This document shows positions 9,455 through 17,256 of a stretch of DNA of 64,000 bases, piece by piece. Each line of letters opens with the position of its first letter. Positions within the stretch are counted from its first letter, which is position 1. The notes beneath the pieces are model-generated. The model ran no database searches. It saw only the letters and a program-made list of their open reading frames with translations, and was not told where the DNA came from. The position numbers were made by a program, and so were the translations under genes. Source of the stretch: Pedobacter yulinensis (GTDB lineage Bacteria; Bacteroidota; Bacteroidia; Sphingobacteriales; Sphingobacteriaceae); NCBI RefSeq assembly GCF_003029735.1, contig NZ_KZ686269.1, positions 62,001-126,000 of the forward strand, read 5' to 3'.

Positions 9455-9970
9455 ATGGCAACTTCAAATCAAAAAAACACAGACATGCCGAACGGTCACC
9501 TGCATGAACTGTTCGTAGACGAATTAAGAGATATTCTTGGCGCTGAAAAGCAATTGCTGAAAGGTTTGAAAAAACTTGCAGACAATGCCCAGAGCGAAAC
9601 CCTGAAAATGGCTTTCCAGGAACACTATACACAAACTGAAGGTCAGATTGACCGCTTGAAACAAGTATTCCAGTCCTTGGGTATGTCTGCCCGCGGAAAA
9701 AAATGTAAAGCCATGGAGGGCTTGCTTGAAGAAGCAGAAGAGATCATTGAAAGCTTTGAAAAAAGCCCGGTTCTTGATGCCGCACTGATCTCTGCTGCAC
9801 AGAAAGTTGAACACTATGAGATTGCCAGCTACGGCTGCCTGGTTACTTTCGCCAAATTGATGGAGCACAGCGAAGCAGAAGCTTTACTGGCAGAAACCCT
9901 GAACGAGGAGAAAGAAACCGATCTTAAACTGACTGACATCGCTTTGTCTGAAGCCAATCAACCTGCCTAA
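9455..9970 (+). CDS. DUF892 ferritin-like stress protein (YciE/YciF family)
   Basis: A 171-aa four-helix-bundle protein. Seen: LHELFVDELRDILGAEKQLLK, where the Glu and Asp residues match the di-metal site of YciF-type ferritin-like proteins; then HYTQTEGQIDRL, VEHYEIASYG (the conserved E-x-x-H-Y-E-I motif) and LNEEKETDLKL. Family members are induced by osmotic or general stress. A small lipoprotein follows 9 nt downstream, then a shared terminator, so the two form one transcript. Start at 9455 (MATSNQ) matches the family. Confidence 0.92.
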   Translation: MATSNQKNTDMPNGHLHELFVDELRDILGAEKQLLKGLKKLADNAQSETLKMAFQEHYTQTEGQIDRLKQVFQSLGMSARGKKCKAMEGLLEEAEEIIESFEKSPVLDAALISAAQKVEHYEIASYGCLVTFAKLMEHSEAEALLAETLNEEKETDLKLTDIALSEANQPA

Positions 9971-9979
9971 TTTTTTGAC

Positions 9980-10180
9980 ATGAAAAATTTTGCATGGATC
10001 GTTCTGGCAGGATTCCTTTCAATTGCATGGGTATCTTGTTCCTCAGAACAAAAAGACAATGCCAATGACACGGTAACACAGTCGTCGGGGTATGCAGATT
10101 CAAGTACGATCGACACCACCAAGCCGGTCGATACAACGAATGCACCGCCAATTGATACCGTTACCATGAACAAGCAATAA
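9980..10180 (+). CDS. Small lipoprotein, unknown function
   Basis: A 66-aa protein with a lipoprotein signal (hydrophobic residues 5-18, lipobox ...AWVSC, Cys at about 20). The mature part is short, Ser/Thr/Asp-rich and apparently unstructured. It begins 9 nt after the DUF892 gene and ends 6 nt before a strong terminator, so it is co-transcribed with DUF892 and probably part of the same stress response (inference). No known family recognised. Confidence 0.7.
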   Translation: MKNFAWIVLAGFLSIAWVSCSSEQKDNANDTVTQSSGYADSSTIDTTKPVDTTNAPPIDTVTMNKQ

Positions 10181-10186
10181 AATGCC

Positions 10187-10218
10187 AGACCTGCCACCCG
10201 GCAGGTCTTTTTTTTTTA
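10187..10218 (+). terminator. Rho-independent terminator
   Basis: A perfect 9-bp stem (AGACCTGCC / GGCAGGTCT) with a 4-nt loop, followed by an uninterrupted run of T. It ends the DUF892-lipoprotein transcript. Confidence 0.95.
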
Positions 10219-10234
10219 GCCTAAATGCGAAACC

Positions 10235-11125
10235 ATGAATACCAACGAAAATAACAACCCGCATACCAAATATCCTGTCCCGCCGTTCAACACCGACACC
10301 CAGCGCCCGCCGGGTATTGAGCAGGCCATGTCGCCAAAGGCTGACCATGGCGAAGAATCTTACCAGGGAAACGGTTTGCTGCAGAACAAAAAAGTTATCA
10401 TTACAGGAGGCGACTCGGGTATAGGCCGGGCCGTTGCGATCGCCTTTGCCCGGGAAGGTGCCGACATCCTGATCAGTTACCTGGACAGCGTTGAAGATTC
10501 CGATGCAAAAGAAACCGCCCGCCTGGTCGAAGAAGCCGGGAGGGAAGCCATTCTGGTCAGAGGCGACATTACCGACCCGGATCACTGCCGTTCGATCGTG
10601 AACACAGCCGCAAGCCGTTTCGGTCAGATCGACATCCTAGTTAACAATGCTGCCTACCAGATGAGTCACGACAACATGGCTGAAATTACCGAGGAGGAAT
10701 GGGACCGGACTTTTCGCACAAACATCCATGCCATGTTTTACCTGGCAAAGGCAGCCGTTCAGCACATGCCTCCCGGCAGCAGCATCATCAATACCACTTC
10801 GGTCAATGCATATGATCCGACACCGATCCTGTTGCCTTATGCGGCAACAAAAGGTGCAATCCAGAATTTCACCGCTAACCTGGCCCAACAGCTGCTGCAG
10901 CAGCAAACCGGTATCCGCGTTAATGCTGTTGCTCCGGGCCCCATCTGGACACCGCTGATTCCCTCTACCATGCCAAATGCAAACGAGTTTGGTAAGGACA
11001 CACCCATGGGGCGCCCCGGTCAACCGGTGGAAGTAGCCTGGGCGTATGTATTCCTGGCTTCTGACAGGGCAAGTTATATTTCCGGCGCCACCATCCCGGT
11101 TACGGGCGGGCGCGTTACGATATAG
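10235..11125 (+). CDS. SDR-family oxidoreductase, YghA / general-stress-protein-39 type
   Basis: NAD(P)-dependent short-chain dehydrogenase of 296 aa. The long polar N-terminal arm (about 1-48, with PVPPFNTDTQRPPG) is typical of the YghA/GSP39 group. Seen: the cofactor motif TGGDSGIG (about 58-65), NNAA, the catalytic Ser in NTTSVNAY, YAATKG with the Tyr-Lys pair, and the PGPIWTPL loop. The substrate is unknown; relatives reduce aldehydes or sugars and are stress-induced. It has its own strong terminator and follows the DUF892 unit on the same strand. Confidence 0.92.
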   Translation: MNTNENNNPHTKYPVPPFNTDTQRPPGIEQAMSPKADHGEESYQGNGLLQNKKVIITGGDSGIGRAVAIAFAREGADILISYLDSVEDSDAKETARLVEEAGREAILVRGDITDPDHCRSIVNTAASRFGQIDILVNNAAYQMSHDNMAEITEEEWDRTFRTNIHAMFYLAKAAVQHMPPGSSIINTTSVNAYDPTPILLPYAATKGAIQNFTANLAQQLLQQQTGIRVNAVAPGPIWTPLIPSTMPNANEFGKDTPMGRPGQPVEVAWAYVFLASDRASYISGATIPVTGGRVTI

Positions 11126-11132
11126 ATTTTGA

Positions 11133-11168
11133 AAGGGGCGGCCGATTTTGCCGCCCCTTCATTTTTCA
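11133..11168 (+). terminator. Rho-independent terminator
   Basis: A 10-bp stem (AAGGGGCGGC / GCCGCCCCTT) with a 7-nt loop and a T-rich tail, 8 nt after the SDR stop codon. Confidence 0.93.
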
Positions 11169-11179
11169 TATCCGGCTAA

Positions 11180-11206
11180 TTTGTCGCGGCAACAGGTGTA
11201 TCTTTG
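11180..11206 (+). promoter_or_regulatory. Candidate Bacteroidota-type promoter for the sigma54 activator gene
   Basis: TTTG at 11180 and an exact TAnnTTTG box (TATCTTTG) at 11199-11206, 19 nt before the ATG at 11225. The spacer (15 nt) is shorter than the usual 19-20, so only the -7 box is convincing. Confidence 0.4.
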
Positions 11207-11224
11207 CAGCGAAATCATACTGCA

Positions 11225-12550
11225 ATGCCCGAAACCATACTCATCATCGACGACGAAAGAAGACTCTGTGACCTCCTTGCCCGGATCATTGGTCTGGAAG
11301 GTTACCAGACCCTGTGCGCTTACACCGCAAAGGAAGGTTTACAGTTGCTGAAAAAAAACCGGGTTTCGGTGGTGCTGAGTGATGTCAAACTTCCGGATTT
11401 TGACGGCGTGGCCCTGGTATCTGAAATCAAAAAGATCAGTCCGGCCACTGAAGTGATTAACCTGACGGCTTTTGGTACCATTCGCGATGGGGTGGAGGCG
11501 GTTAAACGGGGTGCGTTCAATTACCTGACAAAAGGCGATGACAATGACCGCATCATACCACTTGTCAGTGCAGCCATTGACAAGTCAAAAGCCGCCTTTG
11601 CCGCGCTGCAAACAAATGACACAGTCATCGCTGAGGGGTTTCCAGCAATAATCGGCGATTCGGCCGCCATACGCGAGGCCGTTAACCTGGCCCGAAAAGT
11701 AGCACGAACCGACACCACCGTCTTGCTGCTTGGCGAAACCGGCACCGGTAAAGAAGTCTTTGCAAAAGCCATCCACCAGGAGAGCAACCGCAGTAAAAAA
11801 CCCTTTGTGGCAGTCAACTGCAGTTCTTTCAGTTCCACCTTGTTGGAAAGCGAACTGTTTGGCTACCGTGCGGGTGCGTTTACAGGTGCAGACAAGGATA
11901 AGAAAGGCCTGCTTGAAGAAGCCGAGGGCGGAACCATCTTTTTAGATGAGATCGGCGAAATGGATCTTGAACTGCAGGCCAGGCTGCTGCGGGTATTGGA
12001 AAGCAGAAGTTTTATAAAGATCGGCGACACCAAAACTACGGCGGCAGACCTGCGTATCATCGGCGCCACCAACCGCGATCTGCAGCAGGAGGCAGATGCT
12101 GGAAAGTTTCGGTCTGATCTTTTTTACCGGCTCTCGGTGTTTACCATCCCGCTGCCGCCGCTCAGACAGCGTAAATCTGATGTCCCCGTGCTGGCGGCAC
12201 ATTACCTCGCTGTCTTTAGCCGGGAGGCTGGAAGGCCCGGTCTGCGGTTCAGCGCCTCATTCGCTGCATTTTTGGCCGAACATGAATGGAAGGGAAACAT
12301 CCGTGAACTCAAGAATGTAATTGAACGTGCGGTAATCCTGACAGACAGCGATGAATTGGGGCCGGAACTGCTGCCGCCTGCACTGCAGAACGCCCAGCCG
12401 GCCGATCACGCCCTGAATATGCAGGCTGTAGAAAAGCAGCACATCAGGAAGGTCCTGGATTACACCAGTGGCAACAAAACGGAAGCTGCCCGGCTGCTTG
12501 GCATTGGCCTGACAACCCTTTACCGGAAGATTGAGGAATACGGACTTTAA
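11225..12550 (+). CDS. Sigma54-dependent response regulator (NtrC family)
   Basis: Enhancer-binding transcription activator of 441 aa. Receiver domain (1-120) with Asp9/Asp10, phospho-acceptor Asp53 (VVLSDVKLPDFDG) and switch Lys in YLTKG. AAA+ domain (about 145-375) with Walker A GETGTGKE, the sigma54-contact loop GAFTGA, Walker B GGTIFLDEIGEM and the arginine-finger region. Fis-type HTH at the C-terminus (NKTEAARLLGIGLTTLYRKI). It needs sigma54 (rpoN), which is not in the window. No kinase is adjacent; the nearest are the soluble PAS kinases at 6448 and 28509. Start at 11225 fits the receiver fold. Confidence 0.95.
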   Translation: MPETILIIDDERRLCDLLARIIGLEGYQTLCAYTAKEGLQLLKKNRVSVVLSDVKLPDFDGVALVSEIKKISPATEVINLTAFGTIRDGVEAVKRGAFNYLTKGDDNDRIIPLVSAAIDKSKAAFAALQTNDTVIAEGFPAIIGDSAAIREAVNLARKVARTDTTVLLLGETGTGKEVFAKAIHQESNRSKKPFVAVNCSSFSSTLLESELFGYRAGAFTGADKDKKGLLEEAEGGTIFLDEIGEMDLELQARLLRVLESRSFIKIGDTKTTAADLRIIGATNRDLQQEADAGKFRSDLFYRLSVFTIPLPPLRQRKSDVPVLAAHYLAVFSREAGRPGLRFSASFAAFLAEHEWKGNIRELKNVIERAVILTDSDELGPELLPPALQNAQPADHALNMQAVEKQHIRKVLDYTSGNKTEAARLLGIGLTTLYRKIEEYGL

Positions 12551-12729
12551 CTTCGTGCCGGAATGCACATGGCTTATTCATTTTTGCATGCAACTGCCTG
12601 AACCGTGGTGCTTTCCGTATTGTCATAAAAATAAAATTTAACACTTTTTTTAACATTTTGAGCCAGGCCGTTGCTTGGAAGCATGGTGGAAATTCCCGTC
12701 TTTTGTTATAGAAACATAGCAAGGGATAT

Positions 12730-13491
12730 ATGAAAAGGTTAACGAAAAGTTTCACAGCGGGTGCAGTAGCTCTGCTGTTGGTTACAGGAGCCGGCCTGCA
12801 GGCAGAAGCCCAGCGCCCGGTTCGCGGGGGAGGAGCAGGCCCGGGAGGCATCGTCAGGCCGGGCGGATATGGAGGGTATCGGGGCAGCATCGGCATGCGC
12901 TTTGGTCCGCCGGTGTTCAGGCCATATTATGGCGGCTATTACCGGCCGTTTGGTCCGAGGATCGGATTTTACATCAACACACTTCCGTATGGGTATTTCC
13001 CTTTTTCATGGGGAGCTAACCAGTTCTTTTATTCGAACGGATTTTTTTACCAGCCTTATGGAGATGGGGGATACCGTGCAGTAAACCCGCCGGTTGGTGC
13101 AGAAGTGCCTTCACTTCCTTTCGGTGCGCAGAGTTTTACATATGAAGGCGCTAAATACTATGAATACAACGGCGTTTACTACGAAAGAACAAAAAATGCA
13201 GACGGAAAAAAAGTTTACCGGGTGGTAGGCAAGAACGGTAAGTTCGGCGATCAGGGTACAGAGAAAACAAACCAGGCGGCCCCTGCTGAAGACAGTCAGG
13301 CTAAGCCGGTTGATACGCCGGGAAATCTGAACTTTCCGCGCCTTGGCGAGATTCTCGACTACCTGCCGGATGATGTACGCAAAGTAACCGTAAGCGGCAA
13401 GACTTATTGGGTAACGCCAGACCAGCTTTACCTGGAAGCAGCCGGATCCGGCAAATACAAAGTTGTCGGAGTTCCTGAAGGCATAAAATAA
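12730..13491 (+). CDS. DUF6515-family secreted protein
   Basis: A 253-aa exported protein. Seen: a signal peptide (1-28, ending QAEAQ), a Gly/Arg/Pro-rich low-complexity stretch (29-80, many GGY and PGG), an aromatic segment (INTLPYGYFPF), then the DUF6515 hallmarks NPPVGAEVPSLPFGAQSF and YYEYNGVYYE. The C-terminal third (180-253) is a separate, less conserved module. Function is unknown; the family is exported and widespread in Bacteroidota. A terminator follows directly. Confidence 0.82.
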   Translation: MKRLTKSFTAGAVALLLVTGAGLQAEAQRPVRGGGAGPGGIVRPGGYGGYRGSIGMRFGPPVFRPYYGGYYRPFGPRIGFYINTLPYGYFPFSWGANQFFYSNGFFYQPYGDGGYRAVNPPVGAEVPSLPFGAQSFTYEGAKYYEYNGVYYERTKNADGKKVYRVVGKNGKFGDQGTEKTNQAAPAEDSQAKPVDTPGNLNFPRLGEILDYLPDDVRKVTVSGKTYWVTPDQLYLEAAGSGKYKVVGVPEGIK

Positions 13492-13511
13492 CACAATGGA
13501 ACAACAAGGAA

Positions 13512-13539
13512 AGGGGGCGGCATCGCCCTCTTTTTTTTA
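13512..13539 (+). terminator. Rho-independent terminator
   Basis: GGGGGCG / CGCCCTC stem (one G-T pair) with a short loop and eight T, 20 nt after the DUF6515 gene. The remaining roughly 300 nt up to the rtcB stop codon hold no gene, only the oppositely directed terminator at 13705-13740. Confidence 0.85.
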
Positions 13540-13704
13540 TGGCCTTGCGCCGCAGCGGCAGTCGGGAACCTGGTTCTGATGGTGCCGTGATCGGGTATTG
13601 AGTGTGACACGCAGCGGCCGGTTTCAGCCCGCACTGCCAGAGCCATCGATGAAGTCCGAAGCCGCAAAAACACAGCCGTCGCTCTGGATAGGGCGGGATC
13701 TTCA

Positions 13705-13740
13705 AAAATAAAAAGGCCGCTATTGCTAGCGGCCCAAAAA
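13705..13740 (-). terminator. Rho-independent terminator for rtcB
   Basis: An 8-bp perfect stem (GGCCGCTA / TAGCGGCC, 4-nt loop); read on the minus strand it is followed by TTTTTATTTTT. It lies about 110 nt after the rtcB stop. Confidence 0.85.
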
Positions 13741-13846
13741 TTTTCTCCCGAAGGAGTTTTTTATCATCCCTGACACAAAGGTAGAAATTTCGGCCGGTCC
13801 TGCAAATTTTTTAGCAAAAAAAAATAAAAAAAACAGCCGGTATCTC

Positions 13847-15301
13847 TTAATCCTCCGGTCGCTCTTTCGGATTCGCCATCCGAACAATTCTGGGTCTGAA
13901 AATAGCCAGCACATCGACAAGTTCGGTTTGTGCTTCCATGATGCGGTATATGTCTTTATACGCCATGGGCGCTTCATCAAGGTCTGAACCAATCAAAGTT
14001 ACCTTGTGCCTGGCCAGTTCTGCTTTGACGGCCTGCCGGTCCAAGGTTTTGAATGCGGCACTTCTGCTCATGGTTCTGCCTGCGCCGTGCGCTGCCGATT
14101 GGAGGGAAGAAACTTCCCCTTTGCCGCGTACCAGGAACCCGGGCGCGGTCATCGATCCAGGAATGATGCCCAGCACGCCTGCTCCCGCTGGTGTGGCACC
14201 CTTCCGGTGTACCATGGCTTTGGTCCCGTCGGCAAGCGATTCTTTCCAGGCGAAATTGTGGTGGTTCTCGATGCGCAGGAGCGGAGCTGCATGCAGCGCC
14301 CTGGCAATTTTGTTGTGAATTTCGTGGTGGTTTGCAGATGCATAATCGCCGGCCAGGTTCATGGCGATCCAGTATTCCTGGCCTTCTTCGGTTTGCAGGT
14401 CAAGCCAGGCCAGGTGCCTCGCCTCTTTTGGAAGATCTGTCTTTTTCATCGCCAGGTCCGAATAGTACGCCGCCAGGCTGCCGCCAAAGCCGCGCGAGCC
14501 CGAGTGGGAAAGCAACGCCAGGTAATTTCCACCGGGAAGATCAGGAAAAGCACCCGGTTTCAGTTCAAGCTCGCCCCATTCAACAAAATGGTTGCCGGTA
14601 CCCGAGGTGCCGAGTTGCCGGTACGCCTTATCTTTAAGCGCGCGGATCTGTTTGGTCTCCTGCCATTCAGGCCGGTCAAACAGCGAGGTGTCGAAATACG
14701 CAGCGGTCTCGCCGCCCATACCGAAGTTTGTATGCTGCAGCAGCAGTTTGCGCAACTCCTCTGCACGCGTATCCGATGCTTCTCCCGGGAGTTCAAAAAT
14801 GCTCATACACATTCTGCAGGCAATGTCGACACCGACTGCATAGGGAATGATCGCATCTGCGCGGGTAGCAAGCACACCGCCGATCGGCAGGCCATAACCC
14901 TGGTGTGCATCGGGCATGAGCGCCCCGGCAACTGAAACGGGCAACTGCATGGCCGTGTTCATCTGCGCCAGAGCACCCGCCTCAATCCCTTCAGCCCCAA
15001 AGATGCGGTAGGGCAACGGATCATTTTTTAAAGTATGTTGTTGGTTGGCAGCGGCCGGTAATTTTCCATTCTTGCGCAATTTCACCACCTCCCGGGCCAG
15101 GTTTCTGAACTTACCCGCCCTGTCATGCAGGTAGGGCTCAGGGTTGGACAGCAGATTGCCAAGGTGCGAAATGATTTCGCGCTTTCCCATGATTTGTTCT
15201 TTCAGGAGGCCATTTGCTACCCGGCTGGAACTGACCAGCAGTTTAAGCGGGGCAAAGCCCAGGGCAGTCAGTTCACTGTTGCTGATCTTTTCTCTTTCCA
15301 T
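13847..15301 (-). CDS. rtcB: RtcB-family RNA ligase
   Basis: GTP- and Mn-dependent ligase that joins RNA 2',3'-cyclic phosphate (or 3'-phosphate) to 5'-OH ends; 484 aa, normal family length. Seen: the metal-site motif YAVGVDIACRM with its Cys, GTSGTGNHFVEW, LSHSGSRGFG, ENHHNFAW, RKGATPA and the guanylation motif HGAGRTMSR. All catalytic histidines appear present. In bacteria the enzyme serves RNA repair after ribotoxin or stress damage. No rtcA, rtcR or archease gene is adjacent; the sigma54 activator at 11225 is 1.3 kb away on the other strand and has a receiver domain rather than the CARF domain of RtcR. Confidence 0.96.
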   Translation of the reverse strand: MEREKISNSELTALGFAPLKLLVSSSRVANGLLKEQIMGKREIISHLGNLLSNPEPYLHDRAGKFRNLAREVVKLRKNGKLPAAANQQHTLKNDPLPYRIFGAEGIEAGALAQMNTAMQLPVSVAGALMPDAHQGYGLPIGGVLATRADAIIPYAVGVDIACRMCMSIFELPGEASDTRAEELRKLLLQHTNFGMGGETAAYFDTSLFDRPEWQETKQIRALKDKAYRQLGTSGTGNHFVEWGELELKPGAFPDLPGGNYLALLSHSGSRGFGGSLAAYYSDLAMKKTDLPKEARHLAWLDLQTEEGQEYWIAMNLAGDYASANHHEIHNKIARALHAAPLLRIENHHNFAWKESLADGTKAMVHRKGATPAGAGVLGIIPGSMTAPGFLVRGKGEVSSLQSAAHGAGRTMSRSAAFKTLDRQAVKAELARHKVTLIGSDLDEAPMAYKDIYRIMEAQTELVDVLAIFRPRIVRMANPKERPED

Positions 15302-15456
15302 TGTGTTTCAGGGTGCTTACAGGCAAACGCATCCAGCGTTGTGAAATTGCCTGTAAAGATGCCTGCAAAATTAGGACCGGTATTAAGCATGCCCGCATGA
15401 ATAGCATGCCGTTCTTATAGGATCAAAAACGCAGCGGCCAACCTGCTGGGGGCGCT

Positions 15457-15867
15457 TTAAGCCCGTTTGCTTCTGATGCCTTTTACCTGCTGTATGGTGG
15501 GGTCGGTCAGGAGTTGTTCATAACGTTCACAGCCACGCGCATAAATGGCGATACGGCCTTCGTGGTCATGATGAATTCCCCAGCCGTAGCGCTTGCACAG
15601 GGGAGAAGCGCGGAGACAGGCCTGTCCTTTTGAAAAAAAAGCGATACGGGCCGCTTCCCGTTCTTCTGGCAGCAGCTCGTTCCGTTCTGCATAGATGTCA
15701 AAAAGCAGATCGTCTGAAGTGAGGCGGTAGGGCGACTGCTGGATTTTTTCGAATTGCATGCCGGCAATGGTTTTCTCATCGCCCCGGGGCGAAGGAACCA
15801 TGCCTGTCGCAGCAGGGCAATCGTCTGCTACCGTGATGAAAGTATTGTAGTAGTTCGTGGTGTGCAT
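15457..15867 (-). CDS. DUF6157-family protein
   Basis: A 136-aa soluble protein. The start MHTTNYYNTFITVADDCP and the core motifs PYRLTSDDLLFDIYA, FFSKGQACLRASPLCKRYGW and GIHHDHEGRIAIY match DUF6157. Function is unknown. The upstream in-frame region (to 15981) overlaps the START-fold gene and is not conserved, so 15867 is the start. It lies 49 nt downstream of the ArsR / AHSA1 pair on the same strand and may belong to that transcript. Confidence 0.85.
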   Translation of the reverse strand: MHTTNYYNTFITVADDCPAATGMVPSPRGDEKTIAGMQFEKIQQSPYRLTSDDLLFDIYAERNELLPEEREAARIAFFSKGQACLRASPLCKRYGWGIHHDHEGRIAIYARGCERYEQLLTDPTIQQVKGIRSKRA

Positions 15868-15916
15868 AAAAGTTGGTAACGGGTAAAAGTCACCAACTTT
15901 CTTGCCAACAAACATG

Positions 15917-16759
15917 CTATTCTGCAGCTTTTTTGATGACCCGGAGAGCATCGTCCCACATTTTTGCATGCGCGCCGGCATGCATCTTTTCGATCGGTCC
16001 GGCGGCGATGGTCAGTACGGTTGTTCCGTCAGAACCGGCCTCCAGTTCAAACCGCTCCGTGTATGCCCCGAGGCTATCGCCCGGTTTTGGTTCCACCTCA
16101 TCATAATAGCGCAGCTCAAGGTTTGCCGGAGGATCGAATTTATTGATGATACCCAAAGCACCGATATCACCATTCGCATCTGTCCAGGTAATGTTGCTGC
16201 CAGGTCTCCAGTCAGATCTTACGAGCGTTTCGCTGCCAAATACAGGACCCCAGTGTTCATTCGGATTGACCAGGATTTCCCAGACACGGGCCGCTGCCGC
16301 CTCAATGTTGATCTGTTTTGAAATGACATCAGTTTCAACAAAATTTCGCAGCGACGCTCCGGTAATGTGGTTCCAGCCCTCGGTAAAGCTGCTCGCAGCA
16401 AATGCCGGATCATCGTTGGGAAAGCTCTCTATGCCCGTGTGCGTCAGCTTGAGGCGGGTTTCTCGCTCCGACTCAGCGAACAACTCAAAGGTTACCTCCG
16501 AGTTCCCGGGAAAACCCTCGTACCGCCACGTGTAACTTAATTTTTCAGGCGGTATGCAGGCTGTAACCTCGCAAATGTGCCGGTAACGGGTGCCGCCTTC
16601 CGGGCCGGCCGTAAATTCGAACGTGAAACCAATCTCCGGTCTGAATTCAGAAATGTCAAAATACCATTGGCGCATGTGTTTCGCGTTGGTCAGCGCAGAC
16701 CAGACCTTGTCTATCGGCGCTTCATAGGTCCGTTCAAAGACCAGTACTTGATGATTCAT
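15917..16759 (-). CDS. Double SRPBCC / AHSA1-domain protein
   Basis: A 280-aa protein built of two START-fold domains: one at about 3-140 (FERTYEAPIDKVWSALTNAK ... FTEGWNHI) and one at about 145-280 (ISKQINIEAAAARVWEILVN ... MHAGAHAKMWDDALRVIKK). The fold holds a hydrophobic cavity. The gene lies 19 nt after an ArsR repressor gene. ArsR-AHSA1 pairs are common and the repressor normally controls the pair. The second domain could be a degenerate duplicate or make an internal heterodimer. Confidence 0.9.
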   Translation of the reverse strand: MNHQVLVFERTYEAPIDKVWSALTNAKHMRQWYFDISEFRPEIGFTFEFTAGPEGGTRYRHICEVTACIPPEKLSYTWRYEGFPGNSEVTFELFAESERETRLKLTHTGIESFPNDDPAFAASSFTEGWNHITGASLRNFVETDVISKQINIEAAAARVWEILVNPNEHWGPVFGSETLVRSDWRPGSNITWTDANGDIGALGIINKFDPPANLELRYYDEVEPKPGDSLGAYTERFELEAGSDGTTVLTIAAGPIEKMHAGAHAKMWDDALRVIKKAAE

Positions 16760-16778
16760 TTTCCGGTTTTCTATAGAG

Positions 16779-17114
16779 TTAATATTTATTGCTTTCGGGC
16801 AATTGACTATCCAGGAAACTACCAAGGGCATCTAGTTTGCTGTTCCAGAAAGACTGGTAATGACTTACCCAGTCAGCTACCTCGGCCAGTTGCCGCAACT
16901 CGGCGCGGCACAACCGCTCGCGTCCCTGCCTGCTTATTTTAACCAGGCCGCACTCTGTTAATATCCTGATGTGCTTGGAAATAGCAGGCCGGCTGATCTC
17001 GAACCGGGCCGCTACCGCATTAAGGTTCATGGCTTGCTCCGCAAGCATGCTGATGATGTTACGCCGCGTTGGGTCGGAAATGGCCTGGAAAACATCCCTT
17101 CTGATCTGTTGCAT
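16779..17114 (-). CDS. ArsR-family transcriptional repressor (autorepressor type)
   Basis: A 111-aa winged-helix repressor. Seen: RRDVFQAISDPTRRNIISML, a recognition helix in FEISRPAISKHIRILTECGL and a wing with RQGRERLC. The metal-binding CxC of true ArsR proteins is absent, as in the SdpR-like group paired with AHSA1 proteins. Start at 17114 (MQQIRRDV); the upstream extension crosses the operator. A homologue with the same gene order lies at 62316. The two 16-bp dyads just upstream (17118-17158) are likely its own operators. Confidence 0.92.
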   Translation of the reverse strand: MQQIRRDVFQAISDPTRRNIISMLAEQAMNLNAVAARFEISRPAISKHIRILTECGLVKISRQGRERLCRAELRQLAEVADWVSHYQSFWNSKLDALGSFLDSQLPESNKY

Positions 17115-17117
17115 AAT

Positions 17118-17158
17118 GAAATCGTTTGGTTCCTGAATATATGAAACCAAACGGTTAC
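17118..17158 (-). promoter_or_regulatory. Tandem ArsR operators and promoter
   Basis: Two 16-bp dyads on the plus strand, GAAATCGTTTGGTTCC (17118-17133) and GAAACCAAACGGTTAC (17143-17158), centres 25 nt apart. The 9-nt gap between them reads TATATTCA on the minus strand, in the position of a -7 box. The inner dyad ends 3 nt from the ATG. The layout equals that of the second ArsR unit (62274-62315). Confidence 0.7.
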
Positions 17159-17256
17159 GAAAAAGTTTGAATTTTTATGGGGCAGTTTTTGGGGTAGAGC
17201 AGAAGACCCGGGAAGGATACAGCCACTAAGTTCGGACATTCAGCATCATCGCGGCA

